Source of the DNA: UBA1941 sp046329575
GTDB lineage: Bacteria > Bacteroidota > Bacteroidia > Chitinophagales > LD1
Length of the DNA: 64,000 nucleotides
NCBI GenBank assembly: GCA_046329575.1
Contig: JAXLUJ010000011.1
Location: 1-64,000 of the forward strand
Reading direction: 5' to 3'
Shown here: one piece after another, positions 1 to 7,865 of the stretch
Position numbering within the stretch: position 1 is the stretch's first letter
Layout: each line of letters starts with the position of its first letter
The notes under the pieces: generated by a model
What the model was told of the DNA's origin: nothing
The model's database searches: none
Seen by the model: only the letters and a program-made list of their open reading frames with translations
Program-made: the position numbers and the translations under genes

Positions 1-3000
1 GCTATCACCAACGGTGGAAATAGTCCGGTTTATCAATGGAAAGTTAATGGTGTGAATGCCGGAACGAACAGTTCCACCTTTATTACGTCTTCTTTATTGA
101 ATAATGATGTAGTGAGTTGTCAACTTACCAGCAACGCGGCTTGCCCGGCATCAACCGTTACTTCTTCTAATTCTATTTTGATGACGGTAACTCCGGCTGT
201 TACTCCATCCATTAGTATTAGTTCACCAATCACTACGATCTGCAGCGGCACATCACTAACATTTACGGCAGTGGCTACAAATGGCGGATCGAGCCCATCG
301 TACCAATGGAAGGTGAATGGTTCGAATGCAGGAACAAACAGCAGCACATTTACTACTTCTACTTTAAACAACAATGATGTGGTGAGTTGTGTGTTGACGT
401 CGAATGCCAACTGTGCAGCGCCAACAACGGCCACCTCAAATGCAGTAACCGTAACGGTTACGGGCACGGTAGCGCCTACAGTCAGCGTATCGCCATCGGC
501 TACCTCTATTTGTAGCGGCCAGCCGGTAACGTTCACGGCTACAGCCACCAACGGTGGCGCCTCACCAGGCTACCAATGGAAGGTAAATGGCGTGAACCAA
601 AGCGGTAGTACGAATACCTTCAACAGCAGTACGCTGTTGAACAATGATACGGTTCGTGTGGTACTGACCAGTTCATCGGGATGCGCCTCACCGGCCACGG
701 CCACTTCATTGCCAATTGTGATGACGGTGAATCCGAACAGCTCACCATCCATCACTATCAGCACCTCCACCACAACGGTATGTAATGGCACACAAACTAC
801 ATTCACGGCTACCGCCACGAATGCAGGATCAAGCCCAACGTACCAGTGGAAAGTGAACGGCACGAACGCCGGCACCAACAGCTCAACGTTCTCTACGTTT
901 GCGTTATCGAACAACGATTCGGTATGGTGTACGGTAACTTCGGCATCGGCCTGTGCGGTACCGAACAATGCAACATCGAACAAAATCAAGATGACGGTGG
1001 TGCCGAACGTAACGCCATCGGTAAGTATTGCTACCACAACCAACAGCATCTGTTCGGGCAACACTGCGGTGTTCACGGCCACGGCCAGCAATGGCGGAGC
1101 AAGTCCATCGTACCAATGGAAAGTGAACGGCTTGAACGCGGGCACGAACAACGCCTCGTTCAGCAGCGCCACACTCAATGATAATGATGTGATTAGTTGT
1201 GTGCTAACGAGTAATGCAGCCTGTGCCACCCCGGCTACGGCCACCTCGAATGCGATTACGATGAGCGTAGGCTCTTCGTTACCGGCCTCGGTATCGATAA
1301 GTGCAAGCGCTACTACGGTTTGCAGTGGTGTATCGGTAACGTTTACGGCAACTCCAACCAATGGCGGTGTAGCGCCATTGTACCAATGGAAGGTGAATGG
1401 GTTGAATGTGGGTTCGAACAGCAGTAGTTATAGTTCATCAACGCTGAGCAACAATGATGTAGTAAGCTGTCAGGTAACTTCGTCATCGGCCTGTGCAAAC
1501 CCTGCCACAGCCGGTTCGAATGCCATTACCATGACCATCACTCCGGCTGTTACTCCATCCATTAGTATTAGTTCACCAATCACTACGATCTGCAGCGGCA
1601 CATCACTAACATTTACGGCAGTGGCTACAAATGGCGGATCGAGCCCATCGTATCAATGGAAGGTGAATGGTTCGAATGCAGGAACAAACAGCAGCACATT
1701 TACTACTTCTACTTTAAACAACAATGATGTAGTGTCCTGCTCAATCACATCCAATGCCAGTTGTTTGAGTGTTACTACTGCTACATCAAACAGCATCACG
1801 GTAACCGGATCGGGAGCCCAGCCTTCTGTTAGCATTAGTACCACTACTGCTGCGGCGTGTGCTGGAACGGCTGTTGTGTTCACGGCAACGGTAACCAATC
1901 CGGGCACATCGCAATCGTATCAATGGAAAGTGAACGGATTGAATGCCGGTACAGGAGCCTCGTTCAGCAGTACCACACTTCAGAACGGCGACACTGTAGT
2001 TTGCGTAGCCACAGTAAACAGCGCCTGTTTAGGTGCCGTGGTAGTTACTTCTAACAAAATAGGTGTTTCTATCACACCAACCGTTTCCCCTTCCGTTGCC
2101 ATTACGGCTTCGCAAAATGGAATTTGTAGCGGCACCACAGTAACGTTCAATGCTGTTAGCACGAATGCCGGAACTTCTCCTGTGTATGTTTGGAAGGTGA
2201 ACGGTGTAGCTGTGGGTACCAATGCTTCTGTTTTAGTGGCTTCAACGCTTTCCAATCAGGATACGGTTACCTGCACCCTTCAAAGCAGCGCCATTTGCGC
2301 TGTTCCGGCTGTGGTAGTTTCGAATCGCGTGATCATGAACATAACGCCACAAGTAACACCTTCAATTACTATCAGTACGCAAAGCCTTTCGGTTTGTCAG
2401 GGAAGTACCGTAACCTTTAACGCAACTATTGCTAATGGTGGCGTGAATCCAATTTATAGATGGACGATAGATGGCTTGGCTGCAGGAAGTTCAGCGGCTA
2501 CCCTTACCACCAGTGCATTAAGCAATGGCAGCATAGTGAAATGTATGCTGATATCGTCGGCCAACTGTGCGTTACCAGATAGCATCGTTTCGAATACATT
2601 AACCATTACCCATGCGGCTCCTGTAACTCCGGCTGTGGCCATTGTAAGTACAGGAACCAATACCTGCCAGGGAGCATTGCAATCATTTGCAGCCACTGCT
2701 TCCAATGGCGGTACATCACCGGTTTACAGTTGGTTGGTGAATGGTTTGGCAACAGGAATTCAAACTTCCACCTTCAGCTCAGATTCCTTGCATCAGGGTG
2801 ATGTAATTACTTGCCGGCTTACCAGCAGTGTGGGTTGTGTTACATCAACCACGGTGCAGTCGAACAGTTTGAATGTTACCGTTACACCTTCGGTAGTACC
2901 AACTATTTCAATTGCTACCGCAACTACGAACATTTGCTTTGGCGCTTTGGTGAACTTTACCGCTTCAATTACGAACGGCGGTTCGGCTCCGGCTTATCAA

Positions 3001-4449
3001 TGGTATGTTGATGGAACTGCAGTTGGCGCCAATAGCAGTTCCTATAGTAATAGTACATTGTTTGATGGAAACACTGTGTATTGCCGCGTTATCAGCAACG
3101 CCGTTTGTGCTGCTGCCGGCGGAACTACTTCCAATCCTATAACCATGAGTGTTACCACTACGGCGGCGCCTACAGTTGCAGTTACTTCATCGGCCGATAG
3201 TATTTGTTCAGGGGGGAATGTGACTTTCACAGCAACTGCTGCCAATGCAGGAACAAATCCTGTTTACCAGTGGAAAGTGAACGGAATAGCTGCCGGAAGT
3301 AATGCCGCAACATTCGCCGGAACTACGTTTAACAACAATGATCAGATTGTAGTAACGGTTACCAGCAGCGCGGGTTGTAATAGTGGCGCTTCGGTAACTT
3401 CTAATCCAAAAGTAGTTCGTGTGCTGCAGCCTGTAACACCAACAGTTGCCATCAGTACCAACGATACGGTGATTTGTGCCGGAACCAATGTAGTGTTCCA
3501 TGCACAGGCTTCCAATACCGGATCGAATCCGGTTTACCAATGGCGGGTGAATGGTGCGAACACCGGAAATACTTCCGCGGTTTTTGCTTCAAACACGCTG
3601 AACAACAATGATCAGGTTTCGGTGAAACTGAGCAGTAATGCCATGTGCGCCACTTCTCAGGTAGTTGTTTCAAATACGGTAACACTGGCTGTTACGCCTT
3701 TGGTAAGTGCATCGGTAGCTATTGCAGCCAACCCGAACGACACTATTTGTGCCGGTACGCAATTGTTGTTTACAGCCACTGCAGTTAATGGCGGTGCAAC
3801 TCCGGTTTACCAATGGCAAGTAAACGGTATTCCGGTTGGAACCAATTCCGATTCTTATGCATCAAATTCGTGGAGTGATCAGGATATAGTTACGGTGCAA
3901 ATGCAGTCTTCTGCGTTCTGCGTATCACAAAATCCGGTACTGGCCTTGCCAGTAACACTAACGGTTTACGACCTTCCGGCAGCTCCGGTGGTAAGCCATC
4001 AGGGAAATGTGTTGCAATCTTCGGCGCCGGCCGGCAATCAGTGGTATCGCGCTGCTGCGCCAATCAGCGGAGCAACTGCGGCTACTTATACCATCAACAA
4101 CAGTGGTTGGTATAGTGTGAAGGTTACTGATATGCATGGTTGTAGCAATCGCGGCGATTCGGTTTTTGTGAACTACAACGGCATTGCTGAAATCGATTGG
4201 AACAAGCAGGTTACAGTACTTCCAAATCCGTTTGAAGAGGAATTTACGATTGCTGTTTCAGCCGAAGTATTGAAAAATCGCGAATGGAATGTTACGGTAA
4301 CTACAGCGGGCGGGCAAACAATTTATACCGCTGCCATCCATGAAATGCGCACCAACATTATACTTCAGGATGCTCCTGGCGGTGTGTACTTTGTGAATCT
4401 TCGTTCAGGTAACGATTTGAAGACTTATCGTGTAGTGAAATTACATTGA
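1..4449 (+). CDS. Giant Ig/PKD-repeat surface protein, T9SS type A sorting domain (5' end outside window)
   Basis: The reading frame is open from base 1, so the true start and signal peptide lie upstream; at least 1482 residues are visible. It consists of about 15 tandem modules of roughly 90 residues (the first one partial). Each has a CSG or CAG motif, a YQWKVNG core, an NNDVVSC strand and a second Cys, as in the Ig-like/PKD-like modules of Bacteroidota surface proteins. Modules at 0-2 kb are very alike; later ones have diverged. The last ~150 residues hold a degenerate module (QWY, GWYSVKVTDMHGC) and then an LPNPF motif and short strands ending VVKLH, which is a T9SS type A C-terminal sorting domain. 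Inferred role: a cell-surface or released adhesin-like protein exported by T9SS. No catalytic domain is visible. A terminator follows the stop. No PorP-type gene is adjacent, unlike the two type B loci further right. Confidence 0.9.
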   Translation, partial: AITNGGNSPVYQWKVNGVNAGTNSSTFITSSLLNNDVVSCQLTSNAACPASTVTSSNSILMTVTPAVTPSISISSPITTICSGTSLTFTAVATNGGSSPSYQWKVNGSNAGTNSSTFTTSTLNNNDVVSCVLTSNANCAAPTTATSNAVTVTVTGTVAPTVSVSPSATSICSGQPVTFTATATNGGASPGYQWKVNGVNQSGSTNTFNSSTLLNNDTVRVVLTSSSGCASPATATSLPIVMTVNPNSSPSITISTSTTTVCNGTQTTFTATATNAGSSPTYQWKVNGTNAGTNSSTFSTFALSNNDSVWCTVTSASACAVPNNATSNKIKMTVVPNVTPSVSIATTTNSICSGNTAVFTATASNGGASPSYQWKVNGLNAGTNNASFSSATLNDNDVISCVLTSNAACATPATATSNAITMSVGSSLPASVSISASATTVCSGVSVTFTATPTNGGVAPLYQWKVNGLNVGSNSSSYSSSTLSNNDVVSCQVTSSSACANPATAGSNAITMTITPAVTPSISISSPITTICSGTSLTFTAVATNGGSSPSYQWKVNGSNAGTNSSTFTTSTLNNNDVVSCSITSNASCLSVTTATSNSITVTGSGAQPSVSISTTTAAACAGTAVVFTATVTNPGTSQSYQWKVNGLNAGTGASFSSTTLQNGDTVVCVATVNSACLGAVVVTSNKIGVSITPTVSPSVAITASQNGICSGTTVTFNAVSTNAGTSPVYVWKVNGVAVGTNASVLVASTLSNQDTVTCTLQSSAICAVPAVVVSNRVIMNITPQVTPSITISTQSLSVCQGSTVTFNATIANGGVNPIYRWTIDGLAAGSSAATLTTSALSNGSIVKCMLISSANCALPDSIVSNTLTITHAAPVTPAVAIVSTGTNTCQGALQSFAATASNGGTSPVYSWLVNGLATGIQTSTFSSDSLHQGDVITCRLTSSVGCVTSTTVQSNSLNVTVTPSVVPTISIATATTNICFGALVNFTASITNGGSAPAYQWYVDGTAVGANSSSYSNSTLFDGNTVYCRVISNAVCAAAGGTTSNPITMSVTTTAAPTVAVTSSADSICSGGNVTFTATAANAGTNPVYQWKVNGIAAGSNAATFAGTTFNNNDQIVVTVTSSAGCNSGASVTSNPKVVRVLQPVTPTVAISTNDTVICAGTNVVFHAQASNTGSNPVYQWRVNGANTGNTSAVFASNTLNNNDQVSVKLSSNAMCATSQVVVSNTVTLAVTPLVSASVAIAANPNDTICAGTQLLFTATAVNGGATPVYQWQVNGIPVGTNSDSYASNSWSDQDIVTVQMQSSAFCVSQNPVLALPVTLTVYDLPAAPVVSHQGNVLQSSAPAGNQWYRAAAPISGATAATYTINNSGWYSVKVTDMHGCSNRGDSVFVNYNGIAEIDWNKQVTVLPNPFEEEFTIAVSAEVLKNREWNVTVTTAGGQTIYTAAIHEMRTNIILQDAPGGVYFVNLRSGNDLKTYRVVKLH
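191..380 (+). repeat. Near-identical 190 bp repeat unit, copy 1
   Basis: This segment of the giant repeat gene recurs at 1541-1730 (offset 1350 bp). The only difference I found is one silent change (tac to tat at 301/1651). Other modules of the gene differ much more from each other, so this pair reflects a recent internal duplication or gene conversion. Confidence 0.9.
1541..1730 (+). repeat. Near-identical 190 bp repeat unit, copy 2
   Basis: Copy of 191-380. It covers the TPSISIS strand through the NNNDV strand of one module. Flanking sequence is distinct on both sides. Confidence 0.9.
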
Positions 4450-4470
4450 TAACCATACCGCTAAAACGCC

Positions 4471-4504
4471 AGGGGGATGAAACGAAGATTTCATCCCCTT
4501 TTTT
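4471..4504 (+). terminator. Rho-independent terminator of the giant repeat gene
   Basis: A 10 bp perfect stem (GGGGATGAAA with TTTCATCCCC) and 6-nt loop is followed by a run of six T, starting about 20 bp after the stop codon. Confidence 0.85.
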
Positions 4505-4690
4505 ATGCCATAACAGGGCGCTTTGCATGATGGCTAAGGCCGGGCGTTGCGGCAGCGGGCGGCAAGGCCACGCCGAAGGCGTGGGTGCGAAGGCGAAGCC
4601 GTAGCACCGGAGCGTTAGCGTAGCCTGAAAGCACGCGGTGCCGCTGTGCCGCGAGGTACGAGCGGACTGCAGCGGCAGCCGCCCATAAAT
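4505..4690 (+). repeat. GC-rich intergenic island with interspersed-repeat end
   Basis: This is non-coding and markedly more GC-rich than its surroundings, with many short self-complementary words (CGCCGAAGGCG, GCGAAGGCGAAGC). The right end, about 4637-4690, shares CCGCGAGGTACGAGCGG and a CAGCGGC..GCCGCC(C)ATAAA tail with 63560-63606, so it belongs to the same interspersed family as the right end of that element. A reading frame on the minus strand here looks like a by-product of GC content. Confidence 0.6.
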
Positions 4691-4737
4691 AGAGGAGAGT
4701 TGAGAGAGGAAAAGGTTTCGATTCGTTTAGTATTAAC

Positions 4738-4794
4738 ACACTCACCTGAACGCTCATCTTCTCCTTTCATCTTTCATCTCTCCACCCGCCTTCC
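4738..4794 (+). repeat. Pyrimidine-rich TCATCT tract
   Basis: Imperfect CTCATCTTCTCCTTTCATC-type repeats lie directly before a promoter. Similar tracts in the same orientation occur at 14716-14776 and 19694-19732. Confidence 0.55.
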
Positions 4795-4806
4795 TATCTT
4801 TCCGCC
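4795..4806 (+). promoter_or_regulatory. -7-like box 4 nt before the start codon
   Basis: TATCTTTC fits TAnnTTTG at 7 of 8 positions and is followed by CGCC and then ATG. The predicted transcript start falls at or one base before the ATG, so mRNA may be leaderless. No -33 TTG was identified. Confidence 0.45.
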
Positions 4807-6189
4807 ATGAGCTACTTCCTCGATTTAATCAGAACATTTGACCCCGCTGAACAACTTCAGTTCAAAAAGCTCGATCTCATTGGTCGTGAAGAAATGGTCC
4901 GGGATGCCTACCTCAAATTTTTTTCTTCCGGGAAATTTGTGGAATCAAAAATTCCGCATCAATTGCAGTTGTCTCAAAAGCATTTCGATAAGATACTTTC
5001 GGTGCTGCTCGATAAAACCCTGAATTCTTTGTACGGTTCTGGTCCCCACGATATGCTGAACGCCTTGTATAGCAAAGGTCTCAGCGAATTGATGTTGCAC
5101 GAAATGAAAATTATGGAGCGTAGATTGCTGAAAACAGGTGATAATAACTCCTACATGACCTTTCTGAAAATTTCGGTGGAAGCGCTTTGCCGGATGTATC
5201 ATCCCAACTATAATTCGAAATTGACGCATCAGTATGGCAAAAAATATTTGATCGCACTTGGTAAGAAACGAACTATTGATCATGAAGTAGAAACGGCTTT
5301 ATCTATACATCAGGCCGATATGTATGCGCAGTGTTTCGCAGGAAATGAACATGGATTTCAACCCAAGGCCCTTGCTGTTTTGAACAAGTGGGAAAAATAT
5401 TTGCGCCCTCACCATTCCCCATTTGCACATTTCTACTTGAATTATGCCTTTGCATCGTACTATAAATTTTTTGGTTCCGATGTAATGCCCTTCAACGAAC
5501 GTCTTCAGGAGGCGCTGAAATTTCTTCAATTGTGTTCCGATGAAGTACGTTCGAAATATACATTTCGGGTGTACTGCGAATTAGGAATGGGAGAGGTGCA
5601 GGCTGAAAACTATGTTGCAGCAAGGGCTTCATTCGATCAGGCTTTTTCTGCTATTCCTGATCTCAGGTCGCTTTCGTGCTATCCGAAGTCAACTTATATG
5701 AATATTTGTGTACTCACCAACGATCTGAAAGCAGCCGAAAAAATGTTCGAAAACTATCTTACTCCTTATCTGGAACATGGGGTAAACCGCTCAGTAAGGT
5801 TCGATGTACTGGTGAACGGGATTGTTCTTCGGCTGCACCAAAAAAATTGGGATAGTGCTTTCATATTTCTTAGCCTGTTGAAGGAATATAAAAAGCAGGA
5901 AGTAACGCGCGTAGCGCAAATGCTGATCCGCCAATGCGAAAATCTCTATTTCTATTGCTCCGGAAATTATCAGCAATCCATCGTTATTGCCAAACGGAAT
6001 ATCAAATTCATGCTTCGTCGGGAAAATAAAAACGAACAGTTGCATTATTACAAACAGTTCTTTGAAGTGTTGCTTCAATGTAGCAAGGCCAAAGGAGTGC
6101 TTACCCCTGCAATCATTAAAAACTGCAATGCCTTACAAGGCGGTATGTTCAACATTTTTCATCAGGTACTGCGTTCACCAAATCGGTGA
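4807..6189 (+). CDS. Conserved-looking helical protein of unknown function (460 aa)
   Basis: I do not recognise the family. The protein has no signal peptide and no membrane segment, so it is probably cytoplasmic. It is rich in Leu, Lys, Tyr and Phe with a regular amphipathic-helix pattern throughout. The central and C-terminal parts (about 200-440) read like degenerate helical-hairpin (TPR-type) repeats, for example around LGMGEVQAENYVAARASFDQ. The start is the ATG four bases after a -7-like box; no upstream in-frame ATG was considered better. It is followed after 62 bp by a lipoprotein gene on the same strand. Codon use looks like that of neighbouring genes. Confidence 0.75.
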   Translation: MSYFLDLIRTFDPAEQLQFKKLDLIGREEMVRDAYLKFFSSGKFVESKIPHQLQLSQKHFDKILSVLLDKTLNSLYGSGPHDMLNALYSKGLSELMLHEMKIMERRLLKTGDNNSYMTFLKISVEALCRMYHPNYNSKLTHQYGKKYLIALGKKRTIDHEVETALSIHQADMYAQCFAGNEHGFQPKALAVLNKWEKYLRPHHSPFAHFYLNYAFASYYKFFGSDVMPFNERLQEALKFLQLCSDEVRSKYTFRVYCELGMGEVQAENYVAARASFDQAFSAIPDLRSLSCYPKSTYMNICVLTNDLKAAEKMFENYLTPYLEHGVNRSVRFDVLVNGIVLRLHQKNWDSAFIFLSLLKEYKKQEVTRVAQMLIRQCENLYFYCSGNYQQSIVIAKRNIKFMLRRENKNEQLHYYKQFFEVLLQCSKAKGVLTPAIIKNCNALQGGMFNIFHQVLRSPNR

Positions 6190-6251
6190 ATTCTTACCAA
6201 TTCAAGTACGGCGAATCTCATCCTCATTATTCTTGTTTTCAGAAATTAAAA

Positions 6252-6719
6252 ATGAAAACAATGAAACAATTGATCATCGCATTATTGCTGTTAGTTACTG
6301 CAAGCAGTTGTAAAAAACTGGCGTTTACCAAAAAGCAGGAAGGCTCGTTCAAAGCCAATGGCACCGCCTATTCTGCTAATGAAGACATGATGGCTGCCGG
6401 CTATATTAATTCGAATACGTTACACATCACTATTGGAGGCGGACCCAGCTCTACTTACACTGCCGAAGTATGGGTTGATCTCACCAAAGTGAATGTAGAA
6501 GTTCCAATTGCCAATCACGCCGAAGGCTTTGTGTACTATGCCGGTTCAGCCGCACCTTACTATCCGGTTTCGGGCCATTATAAAATTACCGGCCACGAAG
6601 AAGGTAATCCGGCAACGCGTTACACCGAAGCTAACTTCGAATTCAGAGCTGTGAACCTGTACCATACAAATGATACGGTGAACATCACCGATGGGCATTT
6701 CTATGTAAATAATTATTAA
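6252..6719 (+). CDS. Small lipoprotein, unknown function (155 aa)
   Basis: The N-terminus MKTMKQLIIALLLL ends in TASSC, a signal peptidase II lipobox, with two Lys after the Cys. The mature part is about 135 residues, beta-rich, with no recognised enzyme motif. It resembles the small single-domain lipoproteins common in Bacteroidota whose strands fold into an Ig-like or lipocalin-like barrel, but I cannot name a family. An in-frame ATG at 6186 overlaps the previous stop and would add 22 polar residues before the signal peptide, so 6252 is chosen (6261 is also possible). Confidence 0.8.
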   Translation: MKTMKQLIIALLLLVTASSCKKLAFTKKQEGSFKANGTAYSANEDMMAAGYINSNTLHITIGGGPSSTYTAEVWVDLTKVNVEVPIANHAEGFVYYAGSAAPYYPVSGHYKITGHEEGNPATRYTEANFEFRAVNLYHTNDTVNITDGHFYVNNY

Positions 6720-6734
6720 GTGGAAATGAGGAAG

Positions 6735-6769
6735 CACCACCACACCCACCACACCACCCACACCAACAC
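6735..6769 (+). repeat. CCACACCCA-type low-complexity tract
   Basis: Imperfect CACC/CCACACCC repeats between two plus-strand genes. The same kind of tract is found at 10216-10253, 10361-10414 and 25738-25799, always in this orientation. Confidence 0.7.
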
Positions 6770-6806
6770 GTATACCACTTTTTTACATTTACCAAAAAAG
6801 GAAAAT

Positions 6807-6814
6807 TAAATTTG
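6807..6814 (+). promoter_or_regulatory. -7 promoter box
   Basis: TAAATTTG is a full match to the Bacteroidetes TAnnTTTG box, 23 bases upstream of the ATG at 6838. The -33 position is T-rich without a clear TTG. Confidence 0.5.
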
Positions 6815-6837
6815 GAGAAGTCTAACTATCCAAATTC

Positions 6838-7662
6838 ATGCGGTTAATAATGATTCTGGCGCTCACAAGCATGGCTGCTATTCCATCTTCAGCGCAAAGT
6901 TACCATGCTTCAACCCAACAACAATCGGTATTCGTTAGCTCAAAACCAGAAACAGCCAGAGGTGCAACAGCCCTCGCTGTAACCATTTCAGCCTCGGTGC
7001 CTTTGACGTGTAGCGGCGATACCGTAAAGCTTTCAGCCAATGCATCAGGCGGTAGCGGTACCTACACTTATAAATGGGCCTCTAATCCGGCGGGCTTCAA
7101 TGCCACAGTTAAAGACCCCGCCGTTACGCCATTGCTAAGTACCACCTATACGGTTACTGTAAATGATGGCGCTACCACCGCCACGGCCACCTACACCGCC
7201 AATGTAGATGTAGTAGCCGTGCCAACTATTACTCTGGTGGGAAATGCGTTGCAATCCACATCGGCCTTTTCATATCAGTGGTATTGGAATGGCACCTTAG
7301 TTACCGGAGCCAATACGCAGCAATACGTGGCCACCGATCCCGGAAGCTATCAGGTTGTGGCCATTGATATTAATGGTTGCCTTTCTAAAAAATCAACGCC
7401 TTATACGGTTACAGGAATAGAAACTATCAATGAACAGGAAATACACCTCTATCCCAATCCGGTTAAACAACAGTTCTCCGTTTTCATAGCTGATGAACAA
7501 AAAAAATTATTGCGCATCATTGATGCAAATGGACAGGTGCTCCTTCAAAAAGAATGCGTGAAAACAACTGCTGTTTCAGTTGAAAATTTTCCTAAAGGAA
7601 GATATCTGGTGCAAATTGGTTCCGGAAATGCAGTGGTAACGAAGCAGCTATTGATTGAATGA
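6838..7662 (+). CDS. Small T9SS-exported protein with PKD-like domain and type A sorting domain (274 aa)
   Basis: A signal peptide (MRLIMILALTSMAAIPSSAQ, residues 1-20) leads into a short linker. Residues ~45-125 form one PKD/SprB-like module (LTCSGDTVKLSANASGGSG, TYTVTVNDG). Residues ~130-190 form an Ig-like segment (QSTSAFSYQWYWNG, GSYQVVAIDINGC). Residues ~195-274 carry the type A sorting domain (LYPNPV, LRIIDANGQVLLQ, GRYLVQIGSGNAVVTKQLLIE). Inferred location is the outer surface, with the C-terminal domain removed on export. The same C-terminal organisation ends the giant protein at 1-4449 and the metalloprotease at 22184. No enzymatic domain is visible, so the function of the displayed module is unknown. 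Confidence 0.85.
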   Translation: MRLIMILALTSMAAIPSSAQSYHASTQQQSVFVSSKPETARGATALAVTISASVPLTCSGDTVKLSANASGGSGTYTYKWASNPAGFNATVKDPAVTPLLSTTYTVTVNDGATTATATYTANVDVVAVPTITLVGNALQSTSAFSYQWYWNGTLVTGANTQQYVATDPGSYQVVAIDINGCLSKKSTPYTVTGIETINEQEIHLYPNPVKQQFSVFIADEQKKLLRIIDANGQVLLQKECVKTTAVSVENFPKGRYLVQIGSGNAVVTKQLLIE

Positions 7663-7681
7663 TAGAATAGCGTTTTATATT

Positions 7682-7846
7682 TTTGCGGATGCCGCGCTTT
7701 CCGTTCCAATCTTTTTGCGCGGCTGAAATCTTTTCCTCTCCCTTAGCAATCGAACACAGCTACGCCACTTCTGATTCGAGGTGGTCATAGCCGCGCAAAA
7801 AGGATTTCCACTTCAATCGCTACCGCGGGGCACCATAACCGCTTTG
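7682..7846 (-). repeat. Diverged interspersed element with 14 bp inverted repeat
   Basis: Read on the minus strand, the GCCCCGCGGTAGCGATTG start and the GGAACGGAAAGCGCGGCATC end resemble the two GC-rich ends of the element at 25021-25266, but the AATTACGAA core is absent. Inside are perfect 14 bp arms at 7711-7724 and 7789-7802 (CTTTTTGCGCGGCT and its complement), 64 bases apart. They could form a long hairpin near the ends of the two convergent genes. Confidence 0.5.
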
Positions 7847-7865
7847 CTTTCGCAACGCTCCAATT

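Noticed and set aside
570..1361. 263-codon reading frame on the minus strand inside the giant repeat gene (also 120-551, 1653-1907)
   Set aside because: Antisense to a clearly coding frame; the protein is a low-complexity Val/Ala/Thr mirror of the repeat codons and recurs with each module.
4503..4757. 84-codon minus-strand frame in the GC-rich island
   Set aside because: High GC removes stop codons; composition is not protein-like and the DNA is part of an interspersed repeat.
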